64,000 bases of DNA from Methylobacterium tardum (GCF_023546765.1 NZ_CP097484.1:1181501-1245500); one strand, 5' to 3'; positions 19,595 to 28,931 are shown, counted from the stretch's first letter. The notes: generated by a model not told the origin, from the letters alone. Made by a program: numbers and translations.

Positions 19595-20088
19595 GCGTTC
19601 TCTTCCGTCACCGGCCGCTCGGCCACCGAGGCGGTCTGGGCCGCGCGCCACGCGTCGAGTCGCTCCGCCAGCTGCGGGTCAGAGAGCGCCAGGACAGACG
19701 CGGCGAGCAGGGCCGCGTTGATGGCCCCGGCCCGACCGATCGCCAGGGTCCCCACCGGGATGCCGGCGGGCATCTGGACGATGGAGAGCAGGCTGTCCTG
19801 GCCGGACAGGGCCTTGGATTCCACCGGCACGCCGAAGACCGGGAGCCGGGTCATCGCCGCCGCCATTCCGGGCAGGTGTGCGGCGCCGCCCGCACCGGCG
19901 ATCACGACCTTGAGACCGGCCGCGACCGCGCCCTTGGCGAAGGCCACGAGACGGTCGGGCGTGCGGTGGGCCGACACGATCCGCGCGTCGTAGGGCACGC
20001 CGAGCGCGTCGAGCGTCTCGGCGGCATGCCGCATGGTCGCCCAGTCGGACTGGCTGCCCATGATGATCGCGACCGGAGGCGACACCAT
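19591..20088 (-). CDS. purE: N5-CAIR mutase, class I PurE
   Basis: The 165-residue enzyme rearranges N5-CAIR to [14 protein letters not shown] binds substrate phosphate, SAHRTPDRL holds the catalytic histidine, and [12 protein letters not shown] and [22 protein letters not shown] complete the class I pattern. A longer in-frame extension exists upstream, but the start at 20088 is where family similarity begins. The DUF465 gene lies 78 bp upstream on the same strand. Confidence 0.95.
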   Translation of the reverse strand: MVSPPVAIIMGSQSDWATMRHAAETLDALGVPYDARIVSAHRTPDRLVAFAKGAVAAGLKVVIAGAGGAAHLPGMAAAMTRLPVFGVPVESKALSGQDSLLSIVQMPAGIPVGTLAIGRAGAINAALLAASVLALSDPQLAERLDAWRAAQTASVAERPVTEENA

Positions 20089-20166
20089 CGTTGATCCCGG
20101 CAAAAGAGGGCGCTTACAGGCGGCGCAGGCCCGCGGCAAGGCGGGGCGCGGCGGCGTCCACCGGCA

Positions 20167-20385
20167 TCAGGCGATGATGTCCGGCGTCAGCGCGTCCTCG
20201 ATGTGGAAGATGCGGTCGCGCAGCGTGAGCTTGCGCTTCTTCAGCCGCTGGATCTGGAGCTGGTCCCCGGCGACGCTGAGCTCCAGCGCCTCGATGGCGC
20301 TGTCGAGGTCCCGGTGCTCCTCGCGCAGCCGGGCCAGCTCGCCCAGGAGATCCGACTGCGCACTCTCACCCGACTCTTCCGCCAT
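20167..20385 (-). CDS. YdcH-like DUF465 small coiled-coil protein
   Basis: The 72-residue protein is almost wholly charged helix: LARLREEHRDLDSAIEAL is followed by QIQRLKKRKLTLRDRI, the DUF465 pattern. Function is unknown for the family. It may be transcribed with purEK (78 bp spacing). The start at MAEESGES is preferred; an upstream in-frame ATG would add 14 residues. Confidence 0.8.
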   Translation of the reverse strand: MAEESGESAQSDLLGELARLREEHRDLDSAIEALELSVAGDQLQIQRLKKRKLTLRDRIFHIEDALTPDIIA

Positions 20386-20558
20386 TGTCACCCGCGGACC
20401 CGAAGTTCGTTCATGGCTCGGGAGCATGCGTCACGCCCGGGCGCCGGACAAGACGGCGCGGTAAGCATTCGTGAGACTTAGCAGCAGAAAACGCTTCGAC
20501 AGGTCCGGCATCCTGTGCCAATCTCGACGTGTCGAAACGATGACAGGAGATTCGGCTC

Positions 20559-20741
20559 ATGTCGCTGCAGACGCATCTGAACCAACTCGCCCGGAAGCAC
20601 GAAGCCCTCGAGCGCGAGATTCAGGAAGCGACCCACAGGCCTTCGGCGAACGACCTCCACATCGCCGAGCTGAAGCGACGGAAACTCCTTCTCAAGGACG
20701 AGATCAACAGGCTGCAAGCGGGCAACGACACGTTGCACTGA
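20559..20741 (+). CDS. YdcH-like DUF465 small coiled-coil protein, second copy
   Basis: The 60-residue protein has the same two-helix DUF465 layout (LARKHEALEREIQEA, then IAELKRRKLLLKDEINRL). It is divergent from the first copy at 20167-20385, with 173 bp between starts, so the pair probably arose by duplication. ACAGGAG lies 14 bases upstream. A clear intrinsic terminator follows. Confidence 0.85.
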   Translation: MSLQTHLNQLARKHEALEREIQEATHRPSANDLHIAELKRRKLLLKDEINRLQAGNDTLH

Positions 20742-20795
20742 GGCCTGGCACTGAGGCCTGACACCTCACCCGAGATAGCACACCCCGTATGATAG

Positions 20796-20836
20796 AAGCC
20801 GCCGCATCGGACCTCCCGGTGCGGCGGCTTTCTTGT
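20796..20836 (+). terminator. Intrinsic terminator after the DUF465 gene
   Basis: The stem AAGCCGCCGCA / TGCGGCGGCTT (20796-20806 with 20820-20830) is followed by TCTTG. It lies about 55 bases after the stop codon. Confidence 0.8.
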
Positions 20837-20942
20837 GGCGCGCACGCCGCCGCGCGGGGGCGAGGCCCACTCTCCCCGCGCGCGAGAATGGGCTACTCTA
20901 AGCCGGCCGCCGGAGAGCGGTCCGCGAGGAAACGCCGAAGCG

Positions 20943-22868
20943 ATGACGAACGCCAGCCTTCCGGGCCGCTACCCGGAGATCTACGAATCGGCCCGCCGCG
21001 ATCCGGAGAGGTTCTGGCTCGGCGCGGCCCGGTCGCTCGACTGGGTGCGCGCGCCGGAGCGGGCCTTCGCACCGGATTCGGGGCCCTACGGCCGCTGGTT
21101 CCCGGACGGCACGCTGAACGCCTGCCACAACGCGGTCGACCGTCACGCCGAGGGGGCGCGGGCGGAGCAGGTGGCGATCCGCTACGATTCCCCCGTCACT
21201 GGCACCAAGCGCAGCATCACGTACCGGGAATTGCGCGACGAGGTGGCGGTTCTGGCCGCCGTGCTGGCCGGGCTCGGCGTCGGCCGGGGCGACCGGGTGA
21301 TCCTTTACATGCCGATGGTACCCGAGGCGCTGTTCGGCATGCTGGCCTGCGCCCGGCTCGGCGCGGTCCATTCGGTGGTGTTCGGCGGCTTCGCCGCCAA
21401 CGAGCTGGCGGTGCGGATCGAGGATGCGGCGCCGAAGGTGGTGCTCGCCGCCTCCTGCGGCATCGAGCCGAACCGGGTGGTCGCCTACAAGCCCCTCCTC
21501 GACGCGGCGATCGCGGCCTCGCGCCACAAGCCGGAGGCCTGCCTGATCCTCCAGAGGCCGCAATGCGCGGCCGCCCTGACGCCGGAGCGCGACCGCGACT
21601 GGGCCGAGACCGTCGCGGCCGCCCGGGACGCGGGGCAGAGGGCGGCCTGCGCACCGGTCGCCGCCACCGACCCGCTCTACATCCTCTACACCTCCGGCAC
21701 GACGGGGAAGCCGAAGGGCGTTGTCCGCGACACCGGCGGCTACCTCGTCGCTCTCGCCTGGTCGATGCCGAATCTCTACGGCGTCCAGCCCGGCGAGACC
21801 TATTTCTGCGCCTCCGACATCGGCTGGGTGGTGGGCCATTCCTACATCGTCTACGCGCCGCTGCTGCACGGCTGCACGACGGTGCTCTACGAGGGCAAGC
21901 CGGTCGGCACGCCCGATGCCGGCGCCTTCTGGCAGGTCGCCGCCGAGTACGGCGTGACCTGCCTGTTCACGGCGCCGACGGCGCTCCGCGCCATCAAGAA
22001 AGAGGATTCCGCGGGCGCCCGGATCGGCGCCTACGACCTCTCGGCCTTCCGCAGCCTGTTCCTGGCCGGCGAGCGCGCCGACCCCGACTCAGTCGCCTGG
22101 GCCGAGCGGGTGCTGAACCGGCCGGTCATCGACCATTGGTGGCAGACCGAGACCGGATGGCCGATCGCCGGCAACCCGCTCGGGCTCGGCCTCCTGCCGG
22201 TGAAGCACGGCAGCACCTGCGTGCCGATGCCGGGCTACCGGGTCGAGGTGCTGGACGAGGGCGGCAAGCCCGTCCCGGCCGGCACGATGGGCACGATCGC
22301 GATCCGCCTGCCCCTGCCTCCCGGCTGCCTGCCGACCCTGTGGGGCTCGGACGAACGGATGCGGTCGAGCTACCTCGCCACCTTTCCGGGCTATTACGAC
22401 ACCTCGGATGCCGGGGTGATCGACGCGGACGGCTACATCACGGTCCTGGGCCGGACCGACGACATCATCAACGTCGCGGGCCACCGCCTGTCCACCGGCG
22501 GCATGGAGGCGGTTCTGGCCGGCCATCCCGACGTGGCGGAATGCGCGGTCATCGGCATCCGCGACGCGCTGAAGGGCGAGGTGCCCTGCGGGTTCGTGGT
22601 GCTCAAGGCCGGCGTCGCGCGGCCGACCGAGGCGATCGAGCGGGAACTCGTCGCCAAGGTGCGCGACGAGATCGGTCCGGTGGCGGCCTTCAAGCTGGCG
22701 CTGACCGTACCGCGGCTGCCCAAGACCCGCTCGGGCAAGATCCTGCGGGCCACCATGAAGCGCATCGCCGACGACGAGCCCTGGACGATGCCGGCGACGA
22801 TCGACGATGCCACGGCCCTCGGCGAGATCGGCGAGAGCCTGAAGGGCAGGGGCATCGGCGCCGTCTGA
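20943..22868 (+). CDS. prpE: Propionyl-CoA synthetase
   Basis: The 641-residue acyl-CoA synthetase is of the acetyl-CoA synthetase type. YTSGTTGKPKGVVRDTGGY is the P-loop and PrpE-like continuation, WWQTETGWP is the adenylate motif, and TRSGKILRATMKRI carries the C-terminal catalytic lysine. The RDTGGY segment and length favour propionate over acetate. It activates propionate to propionyl-CoA, which can enter the methylmalonyl-CoA branch linked to the ethylmalonyl-CoA pathway present elsewhere in the window. Single gene with its own terminator. Confidence 0.9.
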   Translation: MTNASLPGRYPEIYESARRDPERFWLGAARSLDWVRAPERAFAPDSGPYGRWFPDGTLNACHNAVDRHAEGARAEQVAIRYDSPVTGTKRSITYRELRDEVAVLAAVLAGLGVGRGDRVILYMPMVPEALFGMLACARLGAVHSVVFGGFAANELAVRIEDAAPKVVLAASCGIEPNRVVAYKPLLDAAIAASRHKPEACLILQRPQCAAALTPERDRDWAETVAAARDAGQRAACAPVAATDPLYILYTSGTTGKPKGVVRDTGGYLVALAWSMPNLYGVQPGETYFCASDIGWVVGHSYIVYAPLLHGCTTVLYEGKPVGTPDAGAFWQVAAEYGVTCLFTAPTALRAIKKEDSAGARIGAYDLSAFRSLFLAGERADPDSVAWAERVLNRPVIDHWWQTETGWPIAGNPLGLGLLPVKHGSTCVPMPGYRVEVLDEGGKPVPAGTMGTIAIRLPLPPGCLPTLWGSDERMRSSYLATFPGYYDTSDAGVIDADGYITVLGRTDDIINVAGHRLSTGGMEAVLAGHPDVAECAVIGIRDALKGEVPCGFVVLKAGVARPTEAIERELVAKVRDEIGPVAAFKLALTVPRLPKTRSGKILRATMKRIADDEPWTMPATIDDATALGEIGESLKGRGIGAV

Positions 22869-22887
22869 GCGTCCGCGCGCGACGGGC

Positions 22888-22920
22888 ATGACGGCGCGGC
22901 GGGTCTGGCCGCGCCGTCAT
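22888..22920. terminator. Bidirectional hairpin between prpE and the phospholipase-like gene
   Basis: A perfect 13-bp stem ATGACGGCGCGGC / GCCGCGCCGTCAT has a 7-base loop. It sits between two convergent genes. No T run follows, so it may be a weak or Rho-assisted stop. Confidence 0.65.
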
Positions 22921-22929
22921 CAGGCCGCG

Positions 22930-23400
22930 TCAGTCGGCGTCCGCCGCGTCGTCGTCCTCGTCCAGCGCCCCGGGGGCCGGTCTTTCCGGGGCCGGCGCGA
23001 AGGCGTCCGGCGCCGGACTGGTCGTGACCGAGGCCGGCATGCTCCGCGGGGCCGGCTCGGACGGGATCAGGGTGGCGGTGGCGGCGACGAGGCCGGCCAT
23101 CGAGCGCAGTTCCTGGGGCTGGCGCGGATCGCGGGAGATCAGGGTGGCCTCCCGCTGAAGGCGGAGATTGCAGGCCTGCGTGGGCAGGCCTCCTTCGGGC
23201 GTGCAGGCGTCGTGGCGGGCGCAGGCTGCGTCGAGGGCGTCGATCGGCGGCAGCGGGGCATTGTTGCCGGGCCCGCAGTAATTGCCGTGGATCAGCATCT
23301 TCGGTCCGCCAAAGGCGGCGGGCTGGGCCTGCGCCCCGCCCGCGAGGGCGGCGCAGCCGGCGGCGAGGGCGAGCGGGACGGCGAGTCTGGTGAGCATCAT
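22930..23400 (-). CDS. Secreted phospholipase A2-like protein
   Basis: The 156-residue protein has a signal peptide (about 1-26, ending GGAQA). The following region has NYCGPGNN and then DAACARHDACT, which matches the Ca-loop (YCGxGN) and the His-Asp active-site motif (CxxHDxC) of the phospholipase A2 fold. The last 50 residues are proline/alanine-rich and acidic, probably disordered. Catalysis on phospholipids is inferred from the motif only. GAGGTCCAG precedes the start; two adjacent ATG codons make the exact start uncertain by one residue. Confidence 0.7.
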   Translation of the reverse strand: MMLTRLAVPLALAAGCAALAGGAQAQPAAFGGPKMLIHGNYCGPGNNAPLPPIDALDAACARHDACTPEGGLPTQACNLRLQREATLISRDPRQPQELRSMAGLVAATATLIPSEPAPRSMPASVTTSPAPDAFAPAPERPAPGALDEDDDAADAD

Positions 23401-23587
23401 CTGGACCTCGGGCGATCTCGCCCCCTCAGGCGGTTCGCGTCGATTGCCGCGATGCGGCGACAGGGCGAAAAACGGCCGTCCGTCTCCGCAGGTTCCCACA
23501 ATCCCAGGTCGCAGGGGTGCTCTGCCGCACCGCACTGGCCGTCGTGCCCATCCTGCGCCAGAGTGGATCGACCACCGGGAGTTGCTG

Positions 23588-24706
23588 ATGACCGCTCGCC
23601 TGTTCGAACCGCTGACGCTCGATGCCCTCACCCTCGAGAACCGCATCCTGATCGCTCCGATGTGCCAGTACTCGGCCCGGGATGGCGAGGCCACCGACTG
23701 GCACATGATGCATCTCGGCCAGCTCGCCATGTCGGGCGCCGGCCTGCTCACCCTGGAGGCGACCGCGGTCTCGCCCGAGGCGCGGATCACGGCCTGGGAT
23801 CTCGGCCTCTACAACGACGGCTGCGAGCGGGCGCTGGCCCGCGTGCTCGACGCCGTGCGCGAATACGCGCCGATCCCGGTCTGCATCCAGATCGCCCATG
23901 CCGGCCGCAAGGCGTCCAGCGAGGCTCCCTGGGCCGGCGGCCAGCAGATTCCGCCGGAGCACCCTTACGGCTGGCGCACGGAGGCGCCCTCGGCTCTGGC
24001 GCACGGGGAGGGCGAGGTCCCGCCCCACGCCCTCGACGCCGCCGACCTGAAGCGCGTCCGCGACCAGTTCGTGGCCACCGCCAAGCGTGCCGCGCGCCTC
24101 GGCATCGAGGCGGTGGAGCTGCACGGCGCTCACGGCTACCTGCTGCACCAGTTCCTGTCGCCGATCGCCAACAAGCGGACGGACGAGTATGGCGGCAGCC
24201 TCGCGAACCGGATGCGCTTCCCGCTGGAGGTCTACGACGCGGTGCGCGCCGTCGTTCCGGCGGGCAGCCCGGTCTGGCTGCGCGTCTCGGCCACCGACTG
24301 GGTCGAGGACGGCTGGGACCTCGACGAGACTGTCGAACTGGCCCAGGCCCTGAAGCGGGCGGGCTCGCCCGCGCTCCACGTCTCCACGGGCGGCGTCTCG
24401 CCCAAGCAGGCGATCAAGCTCGGGCCGGGCTACCAGGTGCCCTACGCGGAGCGGATCAAGGCCGAGACCGGACTCACCACCATCGCGGTGGGGCTGATCA
24501 CCGAGCCCAGCCAAGCGGAGGCGATCCTGCAGGAGGGCAAGGCGGACGCGATATCCCTCGCCCGGGCCATGCTGTACGATCCGCGCTGGCCCTGGCACGC
24601 GGCCGCCGAGCTCGGCGCGCGCGTGCGGGCCCCCAAGCAGTACTGGCGCTCGCAACCGCGGGAGTACAAGGACCTGTTCAAGGACACGGCCTTCGGGCAG
24701 CGCTGA
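23588..24706 (+). CDS. Old Yellow Enzyme family NADH:flavin oxidoreductase (YqjM/XenA type)
   Basis: The 372-residue FMN TIM-barrel enzyme carries IAPMCQYSA near the N-terminus, the YqjM-type cysteine in the flavin pocket. ELHGAHGYLLHQFLSP and NKRTDEYGGSLANRMRF are standard family motifs. It reduces activated C=C bonds of enones or nitro-compounds using NAD(P)H, and homologues answer electrophile stress. Single gene. Physiological substrate unknown. Confidence 0.9.
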   Translation: MTARLFEPLTLDALTLENRILIAPMCQYSARDGEATDWHMMHLGQLAMSGAGLLTLEATAVSPEARITAWDLGLYNDGCERALARVLDAVREYAPIPVCIQIAHAGRKASSEAPWAGGQQIPPEHPYGWRTEAPSALAHGEGEVPPHALDAADLKRVRDQFVATAKRAARLGIEAVELHGAHGYLLHQFLSPIANKRTDEYGGSLANRMRFPLEVYDAVRAVVPAGSPVWLRVSATDWVEDGWDLDETVELAQALKRAGSPALHVSTGGVSPKQAIKLGPGYQVPYAERIKAETGLTTIAVGLITEPSQAEAILQEGKADAISLARAMLYDPRWPWHAAAELGARVRAPKQYWRSQPREYKDLFKDTAFGQR

Positions 24707-24765
24707 ACGCGGCCGCCGCGCGGGACGTCCGCGCAGCGGCGGAAACCCCGTCCTCGCTCGACCAC

Positions 24766-24807
24766 ACCGTCATTCCGGGGCGCCGTAGGCGAGCCCGGAA
24801 TCCAGAA
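24766..24807. repeat. Short palindromic intergenic repeat
   Basis: ATTCCGGG and CCCGGAAT arms (24772-24801) enclose 14 bases, flanked by CCGTC and CCAGA. The form resembles dispersed repeats common in this bacterial family. The whole intergenic stretch 24707-24898 holds nothing else I can name. Confidence 0.5.
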
Positions 24808-24898
24808 CCATTGCGCGTGCCGAAGCTTGTCGGCTTGATCGCGGACCGGGAGAGGGAGAGGCAGGCTTCCCCTCCCGTCCCCTGGCTCCGAGCCGTCC

Positions 24899-25651
24899 TC
24901 AGCGCGGCAGCGCCCCCACCAGCGGCCCGAGCGGGCGGCTGATATCGGTGCGGCCGAGATTCGGCGCGTAGAGGCTCGACACGGAGCCGTCGAGGAACAG
25001 GGCGTTCCGGCAGCCGAGATCGTCCCGGAACAGGCGCGCGAAGGCCCCGAAGGTCACCGGGCGCTCGGAGATGGCGAAGATCGCGACGTGCCCGTCCTCC
25101 GGGACGCCCACGCCGTTGCGGATCTTCTGGCTCGGCCCGTCGGTCGAGATCTTCGGGTGAATCTGGCCATCGATCACCAGCATCGGCCCGGACTGCGTGG
25201 CGTAGTCCGGGCGGATCTTCGCCCGGAGATAGCGGGCCGTGTCGAGCACGCCCGCGCGCTCGCCCTTCACCCAGAAGATGCCGTTGGGCTTGAGGTGGAA
25301 GTTGCCCGGGCCATCGGCCGTCGAGACCCGCTTCATCTCGCGCCCGTCCTCGACATAGAGGCCCACCGGCGCCTGGTCCTTGTCGTACATGCCGGCATTC
25401 ATCGCGAAGCTGAGACGCCCGCCCTGAGTCTCGGCCAGCGTGCCGAGCGAGCCGTAGGGCCGCCCATCCTGCTCGCGCCAGAACAACTTCAATCGCTGCC
25501 GCCGCAGGTCGATCGTACAGACCGTGAAGGTCTCGCCCTGCGCCTCGACGGCCCGGCAAGGCGTTGGGCCGGCCGGCGCCCCGCCAGCCCGGGCGGGGGC
25601 GGCGAGCGCGAGGAGCGCGATCAACAGGGCGTGAGCCGGGCGCATCGTCAT
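24899..25651 (-). CDS. Secreted phosphodiester glycosidase-family protein (DUF2233, NAGPA-like)
   Basis: The 250-residue protein has a signal peptide (about 1-22, ending APARA). The core shows MNAGMYDKDQAPVGLYVEDG, PNGIFWV, QSGPMLVIDGQIHP, RNGVGV and FLDGSVSSLYAPNLG, the conserved blocks of the NAGPA/DUF2233 family. Members remove N-acetylglucosamine or related groups from phosphodiesters or envelope glycans; the bacterial substrate is uncertain. A longer upstream frame lacks homology, so the ATG at 25651 is chosen. Confidence 0.8.
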   Translation of the reverse strand: MTMRPAHALLIALLALAAPARAGGAPAGPTPCRAVEAQGETFTVCTIDLRRQRLKLFWREQDGRPYGSLGTLAETQGGRLSFAMNAGMYDKDQAPVGLYVEDGREMKRVSTADGPGNFHLKPNGIFWVKGERAGVLDTARYLRAKIRPDYATQSGPMLVIDGQIHPKISTDGPSQKIRNGVGVPEDGHVAIFAISERPVTFGAFARLFRDDLGCRNALFLDGSVSSLYAPNLGRTDISRPLGPLVGALPR

Positions 25652-25852
25652 CACTCGTTCCGGATTGCTCGGAGGGTTGGAGCGGGGTGTCACCGGGGCC
25701 TCTCGCCTCGGAAAGCGGCGATTTTGGAGCCCGGAGCAAGGCCGAGGCTTGCCGCGGCCAGGAGCGGCGGCGCGCCGCAAGAGGGGACTGGACCGTTTTC
25801 GGCCTTGAAACGTTTCATGCCTCAGAGGGCGGTTTTCCACGGAGATGACGTG

Positions 25853-26326
25853 ATGAAGGGTGCAGTGCTCGGCTCGGCCCTGCTCGCAGCGGGTGCCCTG
25901 GCTCTAGCGCCGGCCAGCGCGGACGCGCGCGGATTCGGCGGTGGTGGTTTCCACGGCGGCGGCTTCCACGGCGGCGGCTTCGGCGGTTTCCGGGGCGGCG
26001 GCTTCGGCGGCGGCTTCCGCGGCGCCGGCTTCCGCGGGGGTGGCTTCTATGGTGGTCGCGGCTTCTATGGTGGTCGCGGCTTCGGCTATGGCCGGGGCTA
26101 CGGCTACGGCCTCGGCGGCCTGGGCCTCGGCGTCGGCCTGGGTCTCGCGGCCGGCGGCCTCTACGGCGGCTATGGCTACGGTTACCCGGGCTACGGGTAT
26201 GGCGGCTACTACGCGCCGGCTGCCTACGGCTACGATTACGGCTACGGCGGTGGCTGCTACACGGTCCCGCGGGTGCGCTGGACCCCCTACGGCTACCGCC
26301 GGGTCCTGGTCGAGCGCTGCTACTGA
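25853..26326 (+). CDS. Secreted glycine/tyrosine-rich repeat protein
   Basis: The 157-residue protein has a signal peptide (about 1-25, ending SADA), then repeated GGGFHGG and GGRGFYGG units, then GYGYG-type repeats. It closes with a short cysteine-containing tail (CYTVPRVRW...ERCY). Such low-complexity exported proteins are common in Methylobacterium-like genomes and have no proven function. The two tail cysteines could form a disulfide. Its own terminator follows. Confidence 0.75.
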   Translation: MKGAVLGSALLAAGALALAPASADARGFGGGGFHGGGFHGGGFGGFRGGGFGGGFRGAGFRGGGFYGGRGFYGGRGFGYGRGYGYGLGGLGLGVGLGLAAGGLYGGYGYGYPGYGYGGYYAPAAYGYDYGYGGGCYTVPRVRWTPYGYRRVLVERCY

Positions 26327-26356
26327 GCGTCGACCGGGAAGCGAAAAGACGGGGAG

Positions 26357-26380
26357 AGGCCGCCTGCGGGCGGCCTTTTC
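26357..26380 (+). terminator. Intrinsic terminator after the glycine-rich gene
   Basis: The stem AGGCCGCC / GGCGGCCT with loop TGCG is followed by TTTCC. Confidence 0.85.
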
Positions 26381-26455
26381 CTTGCGTGGACCTCTCCGAC
26401 GTTGGACAGCTCAGCCTAGGACGCTGATACTGGTATCGGACGGCGGGAGGCGGTG

Positions 26456-27760
26456 ATGAGCACAGCAACCGGGCAGGGGAGCACCGGCGTGGACGCGGTC
26501 GAGATCCGCGACGCCAGCCTCACCGCCTTCTACCGATCGATGACGCCGCCGGAGCGGCACACCTTCTGGGCGTGCGCCGCCGGATGGTGCCTCGACGGCA
26601 TGGACTTCATGATCTACCCGCTGGTAATCGGGACGATCATGGCCCTGTGGCACGTCGATTCCGGCACGGCCGGGCTCGCCGCCACGGTGACGCTGCTGGC
26701 CTCGGCGCTCGGTGGCTGGCTCGCGGGCTTCATCGCCGACCGGATCGGCCGGGTGCTCACCCTGCAGATCACGATCCTCTGGTTCTCCCTGTTCTCGCTG
26801 CTCTGCGCCTTCGTGCAGAACTTCGAGCAGCTTCTCGTCGCCCGGGCGATCCTGGGCCTCGGCTTCGGCGGCGAGTGGGCGGCCGGCGCCGTGCTGATCG
26901 GCGAGACGATCCGCGCCGAGTATCGCGGCCGCGCCGTCGGCTCCGTCCAGTCCGGCTGGGCGATCGGCTGGGGTCTCGCAGTCCTGTCGCAGGCGGTGCT
27001 GTTCTCGATCCTGCCGCCCGAGACCGCGTGGCGCTGGATGTTCGCGGTGGGCGCGCTGCCGGCGCTGCTGGTCTTCTACCTGCGCCGCTACGTGAAGGAG
27101 CCGGAGGTCGCCGCCGAATCCCGCGCCCGGGCCGCCGCCACGGGCGACCGGCCGCAGATCTGGGAGATCTTCTCCGGCCCGATCCTCAGGACGACGCTGC
27201 TCGCCTCCCTGGCGGCGGCGGGCTGCCAGGGCGGCTATTACGCGATCACCACCTGGGTGCCGCGCTTCCTGACCACCGAGCGCCACCTGTCGATCGTGTC
27301 CTCCACCGGCTACCTCGCGGCCCTGATCGTCGGCTCGTTCACCGGCTACCTCGTGGGCGCCTGGCTCGCCGACCGGCTCGGCCGGCGGCCGCTGTTCCTG
27401 ATCTTCTCGCTGGGCGCCATCGCGGTGATCGTTGCCTACACGCAGATCCCGCTCTCGAACGGGGTGCTGTGGGTGCTGGGCTTCCCGCTCGGCTTCTTCG
27501 CCTCCGGCTACTTCTCGGGCATGGGCGCGTTCCTGACCGAACTGTATCCGACCCGCCTGCGCGGCTCGGGGCAGGGGTTCTGCTACAATTTCGGCCGCGG
27601 CATCGGCGCGCTGTTCCCGGCGCTGGTCGGCTACCTTGCGGAGCGCGCCGGCCTCGCCTCCGCCATCGCGATCTTCGCGGCCGTCGCCTACGGGATCTTC
27701 TTCCTGGCGGCCTTCGCGCTGCCCGAGACGCGCGGCAAGGTCCTCCACGCGGATTCCTGA
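26456..27760 (+). CDS. MFS transporter, likely for organic or aromatic acids
   Basis: The 434-residue protein has 12 predicted membrane helices. GGWLAGFIADRIGR and ADRLGRRPL are the two MFS loop 2-3 and 8-9 motifs, and FGGEWAAGAVL fits the acid:H+ symporter branch. GGGAGG lies six bases before the ATG at 26456. It is immediately followed (two bases) by an amidohydrolase gene, which suggests uptake and hydrolysis of the same lactone-like or aromatic compound. The substrate itself is not deducible. Confidence 0.85.
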   Translation: MSTATGQGSTGVDAVEIRDASLTAFYRSMTPPERHTFWACAAGWCLDGMDFMIYPLVIGTIMALWHVDSGTAGLAATVTLLASALGGWLAGFIADRIGRVLTLQITILWFSLFSLLCAFVQNFEQLLVARAILGLGFGGEWAAGAVLIGETIRAEYRGRAVGSVQSGWAIGWGLAVLSQAVLFSILPPETAWRWMFAVGALPALLVFYLRRYVKEPEVAAESRARAAATGDRPQIWEIFSGPILRTTLLASLAAAGCQGGYYAITTWVPRFLTTERHLSIVSSTGYLAALIVGSFTGYLVGAWLADRLGRRPLFLIFSLGAIAVIVAYTQIPLSNGVLWVLGFPLGFFASGYFSGMGAFLTELYPTRLRGSGQGFCYNFGRGIGALFPALVGYLAERAGLASAIAIFAAVAYGIFFLAAFALPETRGKVLHADS

Positions 27761-27762
27761 TC

Positions 27763-28632
27763 ATGCCCGAGATCCGAGACTGCCCCGCCCCGGACCCGCA
27801 TCCGGAAGGCCCGACCCGCTACGCCGTGCCGGACGGCGCCGTCGACACCCACGCCCACGTCATCGGCCTGCCGCCGGACTACCCGCTGGTGGCCGACCGC
27901 AGCTACACGCCCCCGGCGGCGCCGGCCGAGCGGTATCTCGCGATGCTCGACGGGACCGGCATGGCCAACGGCGTGCTGATCCAGGTCAGCGTGCACGGCA
28001 CCGACAACCGGCTGATGGTCGAGACGCTGCGCGCCAACCGGCAGCGCCTGCGCGGCATCGCGGTGATCCCGCTCGGCCTGCCCGACGCGGAGCTCGCGGC
28101 CCTGAAGGAGGCCGGCGTGGTCGGCCTGCGCCTCAACGTGCTGTTCGGCGGCGGGGTCGGGCTCGACGCGGTCGAGTCCTACGGGGCGCTCGCCCGCGAG
28201 ATGGGCTGGCACCTCCAGTTCCTGCTCGATGCCCGAGAGCTGCCGCCGATCGCCGGCCGCCTGTCGCGGCTGCCGGTGCCGCTGGTCTTCGACCATATGG
28301 GCCACATGCCGACCTCGGCCGGCCTGGACCATCCGGGCTTCGAGGCGCTGCTCGGCCTCGTCGCCGACGGCAACTGGGTGAAGCTCTCGGGGGCCTTCCG
28401 GGATTCCGTGACCGGCCCGCCCTACGCGGACACGATCCCCTTCGCCCGGGCGCTCAACGACGCCGCGCCGGAACGCTGCCTCTGGGGCTCGGACTGGCCG
28501 CACGTGGCCGCCTGGGACGGGCCGCCGCGGACGCGGGACCTCCTCGACCTGATGGGCGACTGGGTGCCGGACGCGGACAGGCGCCGGATGGTGTTCGCCG
28601 ACAACCCGCGGCGGCTCTACGGCTTCGGGTAG
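27763..28632 (+). CDS. Amidohydrolase-2 family metal-dependent hydrolase
   Basis: The 289-residue TIM-barrel hydrolase has the metal motif DTHAHV near residue 28, FDHMGHMP mid-protein and WGSDWPHV near the C-terminus. This set is that of the family including LigI-type 2-pyrone-4,6-dicarboxylate lactonases and related decarboxylases. Starting two bases after the MFS gene stop, it is surely co-transcribed. The actual substrate is inference: a cyclic or aromatic carboxylate is most likely. Confidence 0.85.
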   Translation: MPEIRDCPAPDPHPEGPTRYAVPDGAVDTHAHVIGLPPDYPLVADRSYTPPAAPAERYLAMLDGTGMANGVLIQVSVHGTDNRLMVETLRANRQRLRGIAVIPLGLPDAELAALKEAGVVGLRLNVLFGGGVGLDAVESYGALAREMGWHLQFLLDARELPPIAGRLSRLPVPLVFDHMGHMPTSAGLDHPGFEALLGLVADGNWVKLSGAFRDSVTGPPYADTIPFARALNDAAPERCLWGSDWPHVAAWDGPPRTRDLLDLMGDWVPDADRRRMVFADNPRRLYGFG

Positions 28633-28665
28633 GGGCGGCCGTTCAACAGGCCCCGAAGAGCCCGC

Positions 28666-28692
28666 CGTCATCGCGAGCGCAGCGAAGCGAAG
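28666..28692. repeat. Half copy of the dispersed CGTCATCGCGAGCG repeat
   Basis: It has the same start (CGTCATCGCGAGCGCAGCGA) as the complete elements at 32.6 and 33.9 kb but lacks the opposite arm, so it looks truncated. Confidence 0.6.
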
Positions 28693-28733
28693 CAGCGCCG
28701 CGCGAGGCCCGGAAAGCGGGGGCGGTGTTTCCG

Positions 28734-28931
28734 TCAGACCCGCAGGTCGACGCTCAGCCCCTGTCCGGGAGGCGCGGGCGGGCCGGCGCTCGGCGCCTGG
28801 GCCGCGCTGTCCGCCACGAGCCCGGCCACCGCCTTGTCGGCCGAGAGCTGCTGCACGGCGACGGCGAGGCCGATCTGCTGGTTCTGGGACGAACCCAGCA
28901 TCTGCACGGCGGCTGCGGCGATCGAATCCAT
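28734..28931 (-). CDS. YjfB-family putative motility protein
   Basis: The 65-residue protein begins MDSIAAAAVQM and contains QQIGLAVAVQQL, the pattern of the small YjfB family, sometimes annotated as putative motility proteins. The C-terminal third is proline-rich. No flagellar genes are near. Function unproven. Confidence 0.7.
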   Translation of the reverse strand: MDSIAAAAVQMLGSSQNQQIGLAVAVQQLSADKAVAGLVADSAAQAPSAGPPAPPGQGLSVDLRV

